From Bacteroidota bacterium (GTDB taxonomy: Bacteria; Bacteroidota; Bacteroidia; AKYH767-A; OLB10), in assembly GCA_024643795.1 (NCBI GenBank), contig JAHEMF010000001.1, positions 1-64,000 on the forward strand: a stretch of DNA of 64,000 bases. The letters run 5' to 3'. Shown here piece after piece: positions 6,597 through 16,464 of the stretch. The notes under the pieces were generated by a model, which saw nothing but the letters and a program-made list of their open reading frames with translations, was not told where the DNA came from and made no database searches. Position numbers and translations under genes: made by a program. How positions within the stretch are numbered: position 1 is the first letter of the stretch; each line of letters starts with the position of its first letter.

Positions 6597-7982
6597 TTTG
6601 TTGGTATTAAGTTTAGGTGTGATCCCGTTGTCTGACGACAACGGGATTTTTAGTTTATTTCGGGCTATTTTATATTCAAATAGTACATCTGACTTACTTT
6701 CTTGAGAATTTAAGATCTCTGAACATAGCATGCTGCTTGCAATCTTAATGAAATTTAAATTCAAATTTGGGATATCCCGCATCCTCAAAACTTCGTTGGT
6801 AATTCCAAAGCCAAGAAATGAGCTATCTTCAAATAACAGATATGTATATTCATTTACAGTTCTACCCTTGGTTACTTTGATGGTATAAGGAAGGTTTTTA
6901 ATGTATTTCATTAAGGAGTCAATGCTATTATTGTGTTGGGTTGTGTTATAATATCCCGTTGTGGGCAGACTACAAACTGAAGGATGGAGATTAAATTTAT
7001 CAACATAAAACTTCAAGGTTTTCATCGCATCATTTCTATTGTAAAATGTTTGTAGACCTGCTTTCTTAATCGAACGTGAAATAGCAAGTCTCTTCACTCC
7101 TTTTCCATCTTCATAAACATGCAAATTATATTTGTATACGGGTGTTTTTTGAGCCCGGTTAAATCGGGGCCAATATTTTCTTATTTCATGATCTTCTAGT
7201 AAAGAAGCTAACCACATACTTGATGTTTCTGTATACCTTACTTCACTTATAGCATCAGAAAATGTGGTTTCTCTATTTTTGAGATTCGAATTTTGAAAGT
7301 GAGTTGTAACCCTTTTTTTAAGGTTTGAAGCCTTGCCAATATATTCGGGTTTACCAAATCTGTTTAACATATAGTATATACCGGCAGATTCTGGAATGTT
7401 GGTAACAATTTTAGAATTCACTGAAGCTTTTACATCAATTGTTTCTCGTTTTTCATTGCTTACCATCAAAAAATGAGGACTTCCGAACCGTCTGATCAGA
7501 TGATTGAAAAATTCAATGATAGCCATAGCATCAGAATCAGCTCTGTGTGGATTTTTATTAATATAACCTGCAATTGCTGCTAATGACTTTAAACTATATT
7601 TATTCAAATTAGGATAGAAGCCTTTTGCAAGTTCTTTAGAACATAGTACTCCCTCAGTGGTTAAGGTTCGGCCCAGAATGCCAAATTCATTTGCAATGAA
7701 ATTATAATCAAACCATACATTGTGTGCCACAAACACTCTTCCTTCAATCAATTCATTCAACGTGTTTGTAATTTGGTCAAATTTAGGTTGTCCTTTAAGC
7801 ATTAGGTTTGTTATTCCAGTAAGTTGTGTGATGTTAACTGGTACAGGCCTGCCTGGATCTACTAATGTTTGATATTTGCTGATAATACCTTTCTCACCAA
7901 AAATAATTATAGCTATTTCAATTATTTTGTCGGTTCTATGATCCAAACCTGTTGTTTCAATATCAATTACAGCAAATTCCAT
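6585..7982 (-). CDS. DnaQ-type 3'-5' exonuclease fused to a GIY-YIG (UvrC-N/Cho-like) nuclease domain
   Basis: The protein has 465 residues. The N-terminal DEDDh exonuclease has Asp7 and Glu9 (VIDIETTG), Asp102 (HNVWFDYNF) and a His146/Asp151 pair (HRADSDA). From about 205 a GIY-YIG domain follows with GIY at 211-213, YIG at 224-226, Arg234 and His238, then a 180-residue tail of unknown fold. Such fusions are known in bacteria and are linked to repair of DNA lesions. The ATG at 7982 has an AGGAG 4 nt upstream. The longer GTG frame starts inside a terminator stem and is rejected. Its last codons contain the terminator of the opposing gene. Confidence 0.85.
   Translation of the reverse strand: MEFAVIDIETTGLDHRTDKIIEIAIIIFGEKGIISKYQTLVDPGRPVPVNITQLTGITNLMLKGQPKFDQITNTLNELIEGRVFVAHNVWFDYNFIANEFGILGRTLTTEGVLCSKELAKGFYPNLNKYSLKSLAAIAGYINKNPHRADSDAMAIIEFFNHLIRRFGSPHFLMVSNEKRETIDVKASVNSKIVTNIPESAGIYYMLNRFGKPEYIGKASNLKKRVTTHFQNSNLKNRETTFSDAISEVRYTETSSMWLASLLEDHEIRKYWPRFNRAQKTPVYKYNLHVYEDGKGVKRLAISRSIKKAGLQTFYNRNDAMKTLKFYVDKFNLHPSVCSLPTTGYYNTTQHNNSIDSLMKYIKNLPYTIKVTKGRTVNEYTYLLFEDSSFLGFGITNEVLRMRDIPNLNLNFIKIASSMLCSEILNSQESKSDVLFEYKIARNKLKIPLSSDNGITPKLNTNKLLF
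6622..6651 (+). terminator. Intrinsic terminator of the mini T9SS gene
   Basis: An 11-bp perfect stem (6622-6632 with 6637-6647, ATCCCGTTGTC) and a TGAC loop are followed directly by a run of Ts. This is a textbook rho-independent terminator for plus-strand transcription, 26 nt after the stop at 6596. It lies wholly inside the C-terminal coding part of the opposing nuclease gene, where it encodes the segment around KIPLSSDNGIT. Confidence 0.85.
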
Positions 7983-7995
7983 TACTCCTAAAATA

Positions 7996-8027
7996 AAAAT
8001 ATCCACCCAAAAATGGGTGGATATTTT
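7996..8027 (-). terminator. Intrinsic terminator of the S8 protease gene
   Basis: A 13-bp perfect inverted repeat (7996-8008 with 8015-8027) has a 6-nt loop. Read on the minus strand, it is followed by a T-rich stretch. It begins 20 nt after the protease stop, so it should end that transcript before the nuclease gene. Readthrough would give a two-gene mRNA. Confidence 0.8.
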
Positions 8028-8047
8028 ACATTATTATACAAAAATGT

Positions 8048-11000
8048 TTACTTGATAACTGAAACTTTTCCGGTAAATAATTGACTCTTGTTGTTTATCT
8101 CAATAAAATAAACACCTTCTGCTTTTGATGACAGATCAATTGAAAATACCTTGTTATTGTTCAATGATTCAATTTTGCTTTGATAAATCACTCGACCACT
8201 CAGATCAATTACTTTTAGATCTGCCTCTTTTCCATCAAGGTTAGGTAAGGAAATATTAAATAATCCCTTGCCAGGATTCGGATATACCTCAATTGGGAGA
8301 TATTCCGGTGAATCGGAAAGTCCTGTTGAAGTTTCATCGAAATTGATATTATCCAGGAACAATGAATTTCCAAACCCATTGATATTAACAAACTTAAATA
8401 TCACAACATTGCCATTCCATGCAGACAGGTCAATTGTATCATTTCTCCAGTCGTTAATACCTGTTGGAGTCCAGTTAGTTGTTTGAGTAGCTACAGTGGC
8501 TAGAACAGTATTTTCCTTATAGTATCCTGTTGGCGAGAATGTTAGTCCGCAATCTGTTGAAATATCCACTCTTAATCCATCCCAGAATGTGGCAGAATAA
8601 GGAGCATAAGCAACATCAAAGGTTAATATTGGGCTTATTGCTGAAGTAAGGTCAAGCTTCTCTGTTATCAAACCATCTTCCTGACCAGGACTGTTATATG
8701 CAAAGTTATTCATCCAAGCTGCATTTGTATTGGCTCCTCCACTACCGGGAATTGCAGTTCTTTGAACCCAAGTTGTTCCAGCGTCTGTGTTTTCAATATT
8801 CCAATTCACAGGTGGGAAGTTTGCTGCCTGGAATGTTTCAACCAAGGGAATAGATGCCGACTGACCAACAACGATATAGCTATTGATGGTAGTTGAACTA
8901 TTTCCAAAGCCATTCGTAACAGATAATGTTACGTCATATACACCGCTAACTGAAAAAGTAAGTTCAGGATTTTGAGATGTGTTAGATGTTCCATTGATAT
9001 AAGTATATCCGGTTGCAGGATTCAGAGTCCACGCCCACGTATTCGGACTATTCTGCGACTGATCCATCAATGTTGTAGCCTGTCCGACACACAGGTCTGT
9101 ATTGGTAGCATAGAACCCGGGGATAGGTGGAGCCTGAACTTCATAAACCGAAATGTCATCAATTGCTATATCAGAAGTGAAATTGGGTCCCGTTTGAGCG
9201 CGGAATCTGATATTGATTATTCCTCCCACATATGGCGAAAGGTTTAAGGTTGACTGTAGCCATTGATTACCTTGATCACCTGAGATCGGTGCAATTACAT
9301 CAAGCTGCCACACATCGTTGTAAAGTACATCAACGTGCAATGTTCCCATTGCTGCACCATACATATGGTACCAAAATTCAAATTGTGGTGCTGTAGCAGT
9401 AGTCAGATCCAAGCAAGGTGAAATCAACAAACTTGATTTATTGAAACATACTGATGCTTCTGTGTATAAGTAGTTGCCAGAAGTAGTTCCTGGGTTATGA
9501 TCCTGATCAGGACCGGTATCAATAGATGGTGTAGAACCTTCGGAAGTCCTCCAATCAATGTCATCTGCAGTACCGTTAACTTCATTTATCCATCCATTGG
9601 ATAGCAGGCATACTTCCTGTTCACAGTTACTGGCACTTGAGCAAAGAGAGAAGGTTTCAAAGTTTTCAGTATAAGGCAAGGTCTGCAAGGTACCTGAGAT
9701 CACTTCAACCACTACTTCTATGGTATCATTATAGGTATTTCCGTCAGCAGGATATGCTGCCCATATTTTAATGTTGTATGTACCTGCAACCTGAAGATTA
9801 ATATTGGTGGCGAAAATGTGGTTAGCAGATGCACCTACAGCGAGTGTTCCAACATAAGTTTCAGAGACTGTAGGATTATTGTTAACACTATAGTTTACTG
9901 GAACATTTGTTAATGGGTTTTGGCCTTTGTTCTCAAGTTCAATTGATACTTCTATGCTGCTAAGATCCATACAGTCTTGAAGAACTCCTGCAGCAGGACT
10001 ATTTACCTGAGCTAATGAAGCATCTATAGCCACAGGACATGAAAATACACCCGGAGCCTTTTGGATAGCGTTTGCTCTTCTGCCTTTATTTCCGTTGGGT
10101 GCATAAGCTTTTACACTAAACCAATATTCCTGAACTGGATTAGTATTGGGAATTACAAAATCTGTATTTGTGGTATATCCTACAGAATCCATATACATGT
10201 TGCCAAGCATACTTACTTCATATCCCAAAGCTCCCGTAACTCCTGTCCATTCAAGTTTGATTGAGTCCGGGCAAGCCCAGGCAACCTGTATATTGGTTGG
10301 TAATCCAATGATTGTAAAATTCTCCATAGATTCTCCTGAAGCGGTCCCTTTGGTAACTCTTACTTTTGCTTGACCTGTTAGCACTGATGGAACCGTCCAA
10401 TCGTAATAATCCTGTGTTCCTGTTACGTTATTGGCAATCAGATTCCAGGAAGTTCCTCCATCTGTTGAATATTCAAGTGTGAAAGATCCGCTTGTATCAA
10501 AATAATCCCACCGGATAGTTTCGGTTTCACCCGGTACAAATCCTTCACCTCCTATTGGATAGGTAACCTCAATATCATCAGTAACAAATTCAACTACCAG
10601 ATAATATTTTTGCGGGCCTTGTGGTATGAGAAAACCATCCACATCAACAACATATGTACCGGCAACGGGATTATCCAGAGTAACCTGCTCAGAATTATTC
10701 AGATCATCAACACCACGTGTTGCAGGAGATGTTATAGCAGCTACTGTTGGAGTTGGATTCAGGACCCAGGGATCGTAAATCATACTGCTTGGATCCGTTA
10801 CTGTCATATTGATATCATTTACCAGTGCTTTGAGAGCTAACGGGTCACCTTCAACATCGGTCCAGTGAATCATGATACGCACCTGAGCTGTGTTAGGTGG
10901 TACAATGATTGAATGTTGGTTACTGCTACCTTGAGTTACAGAATCACTTAAATACCGATTTTCTTCCAAGGTTAATGCTGCTCTGTATGCATTTACCCGC

Positions 11001-12511
11001 CCATAGCCAAATGAATAATCAGGCCCCGGGTTACCAAGATCCTCAGCAGTATTAAGCATACAAGCTTTAATAAGTGCACCATCAGCTGTCATACCGCTGT
11101 TAAGGTCTCTGTATGCTTGTTGTAATTGAGTAACAATTCCGGCGATTCCGGGACATGCAGCGGAGGTTCCACCACCTACTTGATAGGTATTATTTTGATC
11201 CGTTGATAATTGATTAGTACCATTTGCACTGATATCAGGTTTAACTCTACCATCATGTGCAGGTCCACGACTACTTGAGGTAGTTCTTACTCCTTTATAA
11301 TCAAGATTAGCACATGCGATGACATTTTTGCCTTGTTTATAGCCTCCGGTTATATTTCCCCAACCTGCACCTGCTCCATAGTTGCAGTTGGAAGCTGCAC
11401 TGTTACCGGCCGAATAAACATGTAAAAGTGTTGGATTGTCATGCAGTATCTGATCACCTGTTTGTGTATCTGTTGTATACTCGTTACATCCCTGACTATA
11501 TGAAGTTGAAGTAACTAAAACACCTAAAGTTTGGTTTGTTACTGGTGAATTCAATATATGATTATACCCTCCTATATCATAAATATAAATAAAGGCTCCG
11601 GATCCCATTCCTTGGATGGTTGGATCAAGATTACCCGCACCCATCAGAATGCCAGATGTCATATCACCATGACTTCCACCTAAACCGGGAGAAGATACAT
11701 TGCTTTGATCTATCCTACCCGTATAATCAATATGAGGACCAACTGCGCCATCATCAGCAAGTGCAGCAGAAACTCCTGTACCGGAATAGTGTCTGCCCAT
11801 TGGCATATCGGTGTTGATGGTATTGGATCTATGTAAAGACCTGCCACGAAAATCATCAGGTTCTGATGGTGGGGCTATCGGTTCAACATTTGCAACACAT
11901 GGAAGTGAGGCAAGAAGAGATATCTCATTGATTGAAGAACTGATCTCAATCCAGTTTCCGAAATCATATCTTTTTCTGATCTGAAAACCATTTTGAAGTA
12001 AAGAAGCTGATACAGCATCTGCACTGAGGCCTTTATAATACTTTACGATGAGTATAATTTCTTTTTCATTGATCAAAGCATGCTCTGGATATTCAGCATT
12101 ATTGAGTGAATTAGAAAGTTTCCAGACAGGATCAATTGTAAGCACAGATCTAACACCTGAGTTTTCAAGTGAACGAAGGTTACTGCTAACATTGATCTGA
12201 GCCATAAAAGCATAGTTAGGCATATAACTTATCAGTCTGATGCCATTATCAGCCAACTCTTTTTTCTGTTGATCGGTAGGAATGTTTTCAAATTGGATCA
12301 ACCGGAAATAAGAATTACCGAATAATTCGTTTCCTGCGACTCTTTGATTGATCAAAAAGTCATTGAGATTTTTTTGAGGAATAAATTTGCCTGATCTAAT
12401 AAGCAACTCATGATTATTGGCTGCAAATAAGTCTATGATTGAAATGTTGGAAAGCATCCCAAAAAACATAATAAATAAGCAAAATTGCCTGATTCGAAGT
12501 TTTAACATCAT
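8048..12511 (-). CDS. Large secreted subtilisin-like (S8) serine protease with T9SS sorting domain
   Basis: The protein has 1487 residues. A signal peptide covers 1-30 and a propeptide-like region runs to about 235. The S8 catalytic domain covers about 240-515: Asp253 or 254 (LADDG), His281 (SHGDMTSG), oxyanion Asn370 (SAGN) and Ser450 (GGTSAACPG). Then come beta-sandwich domains, a fibronectin III-like module (about 735-820), MAM/jelly-roll-like modules, a PKD-like module (about 1170-1260) and a final T9SS type A domain starting at IEVYPNPG. It is probably exported by Sec, moved across the outer membrane by T9SS and kept on the surface or released, to degrade external protein. Monocistronic. 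Confidence 0.93.
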   Translation of the reverse strand: MMLKLRIRQFCLFIMFFGMLSNISIIDLFAANNHELLIRSGKFIPQKNLNDFLINQRVAGNELFGNSYFRLIQFENIPTDQQKKELADNGIRLISYMPNYAFMAQINVSSNLRSLENSGVRSVLTIDPVWKLSNSLNNAEYPEHALINEKEIILIVKYYKGLSADAVSASLLQNGFQIRKRYDFGNWIEISSSINEISLLASLPCVANVEPIAPPSEPDDFRGRSLHRSNTINTDMPMGRHYSGTGVSAALADDGAVGPHIDYTGRIDQSNVSSPGLGGSHGDMTSGILMGAGNLDPTIQGMGSGAFIYIYDIGGYNHILNSPVTNQTLGVLVTSTSYSQGCNEYTTDTQTGDQILHDNPTLLHVYSAGNSAASNCNYGAGAGWGNITGGYKQGKNVIACANLDYKGVRTTSSSRGPAHDGRVKPDISANGTNQLSTDQNNTYQVGGGTSAACPGIAGIVTQLQQAYRDLNSGMTADGALIKACMLNTAEDLGNPGPDYSFGYGRVNAYRAALTLEENRYLSDSVTQGSSNQHSIIVPPNTAQVRIMIHWTDVEGDPLALKALVNDINMTVTDPSSMIYDPWVLNPTPTVAAITSPATRGVDDLNNSEQVTLDNPVAGTYVVDVDGFLIPQGPQKYYLVVEFVTDDIEVTYPIGGEGFVPGETETIRWDYFDTSGSFTLEYSTDGGTSWNLIANNVTGTQDYYDWTVPSVLTGQAKVRVTKGTASGESMENFTIIGLPTNIQVAWACPDSIKLEWTGVTGALGYEVSMLGNMYMDSVGYTTNTDFVIPNTNPVQEYWFSVKAYAPNGNKGRRANAIQKAPGVFSCPVAIDASLAQVNSPAAGVLQDCMDLSSIEVSIELENKGQNPLTNVPVNYSVNNNPTVSETYVGTLAVGASANHIFATNINLQVAGTYNIKIWAAYPADGNTYNDTIEVVVEVISGTLQTLPYTENFETFSLCSSASNCEQEVCLLSNGWINEVNGTADDIDWRTSEGSTPSIDTGPDQDHNPGTTSGNYLYTEASVCFNKSSLLISPCLDLTTATAPQFEFWYHMYGAAMGTLHVDVLYNDVWQLDVIAPISGDQGNQWLQSTLNLSPYVGGIINIRFRAQTGPNFTSDIAIDDISVYEVQAPPIPGFYATNTDLCVGQATTLMDQSQNSPNTWAWTLNPATGYTYINGTSNTSQNPELTFSVSGVYDVTLSVTNGFGNSSTTINSYIVVGQSASIPLVETFQAANFPPVNWNIENTDAGTTWVQRTAIPGSGGANTNAAWMNNFAYNSPGQEDGLITEKLDLTSAISPILTFDVAYAPYSATFWDGLRVDISTDCGLTFSPTGYYKENTVLATVATQTTNWTPTGINDWRNDTIDLSAWNGNVVIFKFVNINGFGNSLFLDNINFDETSTGLSDSPEYLPIEVYPNPGKGLFNISLPNLDGKEADLKVIDLSGRVIYQSKIESLNNNKVFSIDLSSKAEGVYFIEINNKSQLFTGKVSVIK

Positions 12512-12540
12512 GCTGGATTTTTGATTTGGTTAGATTGGTC

Positions 12541-12571
12541 TAAAAATAGCCCTATTTTATTTAAAACTCAA
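12541..12571 (-). promoter_or_regulatory. Likely promoter of the S8 protease gene
   Basis: On the minus strand TTG (12571-12569) is followed after 20 nt by TATTTTTA (12548-12541), which is TAnnTTTG with one mismatch. It lies 29 nt before the start. A second, exact TACCTTTG at 12712-12705 directly follows the lpxH stop and is an alternative. Nothing else is recognised in 12512-12712. Confidence 0.4.
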
Positions 12572-12712
12572 GGTGGTTTCCCTATTAATTTCATTGATCT
12601 TTCGCAAATAAAATAATTGAATATCAATACGTTACAAGATTATAGGATTATTCTAATAATTAGGGCTGTGAATAGTTTAACAGTTGTAAAAGAGAAAAAA
12701 ACCGCAAAGGTA

Positions 12713-13459
12713 TTATGAGTAGGTCTTCAATTTAACTCCTGAATCGTCAGCTACAGCGTATGTAAAGTACTTTATCCAATCGCCGAGATTTATATACCTA
12801 CTGTCCTCGCCTACCGCTTTGTCTATCGGTAAATGCCGATGACCGAAAATAAAGTAATCGTAATGTTTTGATTTGAGCATGTCATTACAATACACATTCA
12901 ATCTTTCCTTTTCATCGCCCAAGTACTGATCCTCCGTGTTACCTGTTGCTATTCTGCTTTTTCTTGAAAAATATTGCGCAATTCCAACTCCAATATTTGG
13001 ATGTATCCAACCAAACAACCATTGACAAAACTTATTGGCAAATACTTTTTTTATGAATTTATATCCATGGTCACCTGGCCCTAATCCATCACCATGACCA
13101 ATTAGGAATGTTTTCCCAAAATAAATTCTTTCAATTGGCTCAGTATACATTGTTAATCCAATTTCATCAGGCAAATAATCAAATGCCCACATGTCATGGT
13201 TACCTGTGAACATTGTAAGCTTTATTCCCTTGTCTGACAATTCGGCTAGTTTACCCAACAGTCTTACATATCCTTTTGGAACTACATGTTTGTACTCGAA
13301 CCAAAAATCAAATACATCACCTAACAAATAGATCTCACTAGCATCTTGACTAACTTCATCAAGCCATTTTACCAGCATGATCTCTCTTTTCCGGCTACTT
13401 ACTTTGTTAGGAACTCCAAGATGAAAGTCTGAGATGAAATATATTTTGTCAGCTGCCAT
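12713..13459 (-). CDS. lpxH: UDP-2,3-diacylglucosamine diphosphatase (LpxH-type)
   Basis: The protein has 248 residues and belongs to the calcineurin-like phosphoesterase family. Metal ligands are visible as DFHLG (Asp11, His13), GDVFDFW (Asp48), GNHD (Asn87, His88), HGDG and FGHRH near the C-terminus. The WFEY and YKFIKKVF segments fit LpxH. The enzyme cleaves UDP-diacylglucosamine to lipid X in lipid A synthesis, at the inner face of the inner membrane. It is the last gene of gatB-M1-lpxH, 8 nt after the peptidase gene. Confidence 0.88.
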   Translation of the reverse strand: MAADKIYFISDFHLGVPNKVSSRKREIMLVKWLDEVSQDASEIYLLGDVFDFWFEYKHVVPKGYVRLLGKLAELSDKGIKLTMFTGNHDMWAFDYLPDEIGLTMYTEPIERIYFGKTFLIGHGDGLGPGDHGYKFIKKVFANKFCQWLFGWIHPNIGVGIAQYFSRKSRIATGNTEDQYLGDEKERLNVYCNDMLKSKHYDYFIFGHRHLPIDKAVGEDSRYINLGDWIKYFTYAVADDSGVKLKTYS

Positions 13460-13467
13460 TATTTATT

Positions 13468-16464
13468 CTAATATAACTTTCTCAGTTGAACTGGATTAAA
13501 CTTCTTGATATCCAATACAAATCTGATTCTATCACCAAAACCAATGTCATTTGTTTCATAATATTTATCGATATCTGCACTCACAAAAAGAGGTAAATAT
13601 ACTTCAAAACCACCTTTGAAAAAGGATAGCATGATTCCTGCATCATACATGATCAAATTATTAATATCAGCATAAACATCCTGAATACCATCATACGTAC
13701 CTATATCAATAAAGAACCTGATTGGAAGTGGGGTTGGGTTATCTAAGTAGATATTCAATGCTGAATTCCAATTATTACTTTGACCTACTGCAGTTGGGGT
13801 TTTGAAACCGCCATCCTTAAGAATGAATTGTCTGCTCCACAGTCCATCTTGCCTGTTCCTGCCAAAATAAAAATCATCATACAGGTAATCATTGCTTCCA
13901 CTCCAACCATCCATTCTAAAATTGTAGTTAAACTCATCCTCATTGTTGTAAATAAATTTCCCAAGATGAAATCTGATATCTAGCCCTTTATCTTTTTTCG
14001 CAAAGGAGAATCGATACTTAAATTCGAAAGCAGCTTTCAAATATTCTGATTCGTTTTCAAGCTTTATCATTGCAGAAAACGGGTCAATAGCTCTGTCATT
14101 CCTGTGATTGTAGGAAAGTGATGAGAAACCGAAATACCTATAATTTCTTTCTGGCACATAGTTGTTCTCAATAAAATCATATTCAATCAGTTCACGGTAT
14201 ACTGCCTGGTAATTAACATTTAGCCATGTTGACCTGTGAAAATATTTGTCGAGTTTGGTATACAGGTTTACACCTACACCTATCCGGTTGTATAGTAAAG
14301 GTGAATTTCCATACTTAAGCATCACGTCATCTGAAAATTCATCTTCATAAGCAAACCGAGCTACATCAGCAGAAACTTCCACTTGCTTGAATATACTAGA
14401 AACATTCTGCCATGTTGCAAGAACATTACCAACTCCTGCAATATTTGAATTTTTAAAATCGACTAATGGAATCAGATTAAATTCTAGTTTTTTTGGAATT
14501 AAGGCATGATTGTGAATTACAACTCCTGCCATAAATGAGTTGTAATCATTATATCCAATTGTTGGTAGTATGTAAGCAGATCTTTGATCCTTACCCAAAC
14601 CGGGAGAAGTGCCAAACTGAACTTTTAATGGTTTAGTTCTTTGACCACTATTGTTTATAGTATTATTATGTGGGTAAGGGTCAGGCAATGGGTAAGGTTC
14701 CACAGAAACGGATGAAATTGTACTCTCTGTTGAGATACGAGTTATAGTATCACCAATTGATTTCCAAATTGACTTATCATTTGACAGGTATGCTCTTACA
14801 GGCAATTTACTGGAATCCGTGTCAGAGGTTATCACAAAGCCATTGGCGTCTTCTGATATTATTCCAATGTCTGCTATATGGGAACTGTTTATCAATTCAT
14901 TCATAAAAAAGTCCAGCTCTTTTCCTGTACATTCTTCTAAATAGTTGATCAGGTCCTCCCCTTTTGGATGTTTATATTTCCAGGAATTATAGAATTTATT
15001 AAAGCATAGATCAAACAGATCAGAACCCAACCATTCTCTAAGTAAAAAGAATGATAGTCCCGTTTTAAGATAAACAGAATTATAATAAGAGTTTTGTGTA
15101 TGATCATCTGATTTAAATGATGCAGGCAACTCATTTCCTTCACGAACTGACTTTAAATATTGAAGTTGATATCCTTCAATAATATTTAAAGTGTTTAGCT
15201 TAGTAAATTTATCAATGTATGCGGCTGTAATTAAATTATTTCTTCCTTTTAAATCTTCTAAACTATAATTGGCTTGAAAATATACCATTTCAAAAAAAGT
15301 TGATAACCCTTCATCCAACCATGGCTCATCTCTCTCATTAAATCCTAATGCAGCATAATTCCACATATGTGCAACTTCATGAGCTATTACATCCTCTAAA
15401 CTGAATTCGGAAAATTGATCTCCAATTAGTATTAATGCCGGATATTCCATGTTGACACCGCTTATTGAACCTGCGTCTATAAGTGAGATCTTATCATATG
15501 GATATTCACCAAATAATTCGGAGTAGGTATTCAAAGATTTTATCAGATATGACTTTGCATTTGTCCAGATAAATTCATTGTAACCTCTCACACCAATTTG
15601 AAATTTTATTTCTTTTCCGGATTTCAGTAGCAATTTACCTTCATTAATTTTGAGCTCACTTGTTGCAACCCAAGCGAAATCATGAATATTCGATGATTCA
15701 AATATGTATTTCTTGAACTCGACAATATTTGAATCTTTTTTATTTGTAACATTAAATACTGTTTGTTCAATTAGGTTGCCTGTGGAAATAACATCAAATT
15801 CTTTATTGCAAATAATGTTGACTTTATAGTTGCCATACTCAGAATAATATTCTCCCTGTTCCAGGTATGGCATATAATGCCAACCGTTGTTGTCGTAAAC
15901 GGCAGGTTTGGGAAACCATTGTGTAATATAATATGAATCCTTCTCATAACCCATTCGGGATATTGATGCATCTGGCAACTTGACTTTGAATGGTGTAGTG
16001 ATTTTTAAGCTGTCCCCGGGTAATAAGGGAACTTTCAATTTCACTTTAGAGATCGTATTATCTTCTCCAACATAATCCCAGTTAAGTTGAATCCCATTGC
16101 ACTCAAAGTCTAAACTGTCAATGTAGCCTCTTTGATTATCTTTTGCGAAAAATGCCCTTGTATTTCGAAGCCTCAGCTGTTGCTTACTTAGCATGCTGTT
16201 TCTATCAGCATAAGCATTTGGATATAGATGAAAATAAATTTCAGACAGGGTATCTGTAGAGTTGTTCAAGTATGATACTGATATGGTTCCTGTGATTACT
16301 TTACTTTCGGTTTGAAGAAAAACTGAGATATCACAATCCACTTTTTGCTGAAAATATGGCCTCCCTGTTTCAGCTCTTGAAATTTGAGATAGAAATAAAA
16401 ATGAAAATAAACCTATGATGAGGTGTGCAATACGGATATGACAGTAGTAATTAAATGCCTTCAT
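13468..16464 (-). CDS. M1 family metallopeptidase with outer-membrane-barrel-like C-terminal region
   Basis: The protein has 998 residues. A signal peptide (LIIGLFSFLFLSQISRA) leads into an M1 aminopeptidase domain. The zinc site is HEVAH (362-366) with Glu385 exactly 18 residues on (NERDEPWLDEG). GVNMEYP stands where GAMEN is usual. From about 630 to the end the sequence changes to alternating aromatic/polar strands with short turns, ending in LRKLY, which looks like an outer-membrane beta-barrel. It would display a peptidase on the outer membrane. The ATG at 16464 overlaps the end of gatB by 14 nt; the TTG just upstream is less likely. Confidence 0.85.
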   Translation of the reverse strand: MKAFNYYCHIRIAHLIIGLFSFLFLSQISRAETGRPYFQQKVDCDISVFLQTESKVITGTISVSYLNNSTDTLSEIYFHLYPNAYADRNSMLSKQQLRLRNTRAFFAKDNQRGYIDSLDFECNGIQLNWDYVGEDNTISKVKLKVPLLPGDSLKITTPFKVKLPDASISRMGYEKDSYYITQWFPKPAVYDNNGWHYMPYLEQGEYYSEYGNYKVNIICNKEFDVISTGNLIEQTVFNVTNKKDSNIVEFKKYIFESSNIHDFAWVATSELKINEGKLLLKSGKEIKFQIGVRGYNEFIWTNAKSYLIKSLNTYSELFGEYPYDKISLIDAGSISGVNMEYPALILIGDQFSEFSLEDVIAHEVAHMWNYAALGFNERDEPWLDEGLSTFFEMVYFQANYSLEDLKGRNNLITAAYIDKFTKLNTLNIIEGYQLQYLKSVREGNELPASFKSDDHTQNSYYNSVYLKTGLSFFLLREWLGSDLFDLCFNKFYNSWKYKHPKGEDLINYLEECTGKELDFFMNELINSSHIADIGIISEDANGFVITSDTDSSKLPVRAYLSNDKSIWKSIGDTITRISTESTISSVSVEPYPLPDPYPHNNTINNSGQRTKPLKVQFGTSPGLGKDQRSAYILPTIGYNDYNSFMAGVVIHNHALIPKKLEFNLIPLVDFKNSNIAGVGNVLATWQNVSSIFKQVEVSADVARFAYEDEFSDDVMLKYGNSPLLYNRIGVGVNLYTKLDKYFHRSTWLNVNYQAVYRELIEYDFIENNYVPERNYRYFGFSSLSYNHRNDRAIDPFSAMIKLENESEYLKAAFEFKYRFSFAKKDKGLDIRFHLGKFIYNNEDEFNYNFRMDGWSGSNDYLYDDFYFGRNRQDGLWSRQFILKDGGFKTPTAVGQSNNWNSALNIYLDNPTPLPIRFFIDIGTYDGIQDVYADINNLIMYDAGIMLSFFKGGFEVYLPLFVSADIDKYYETNDIGFGDRIRFVLDIKKFNPVQLRKLY

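Noticed and set aside
7983-8006. GTG start of the DnaQ/GIY-YIG protein at 8006
   Set aside because: It lies inside the terminator stem of the S8 gene, and ATG 7982 has AGGAG upstream and starts right at the exonuclease motif.
8268-11817. Plus-strand frames within the S8 protease
   Set aside because: They are short antisense shadows of one continuous 1487-residue protein.
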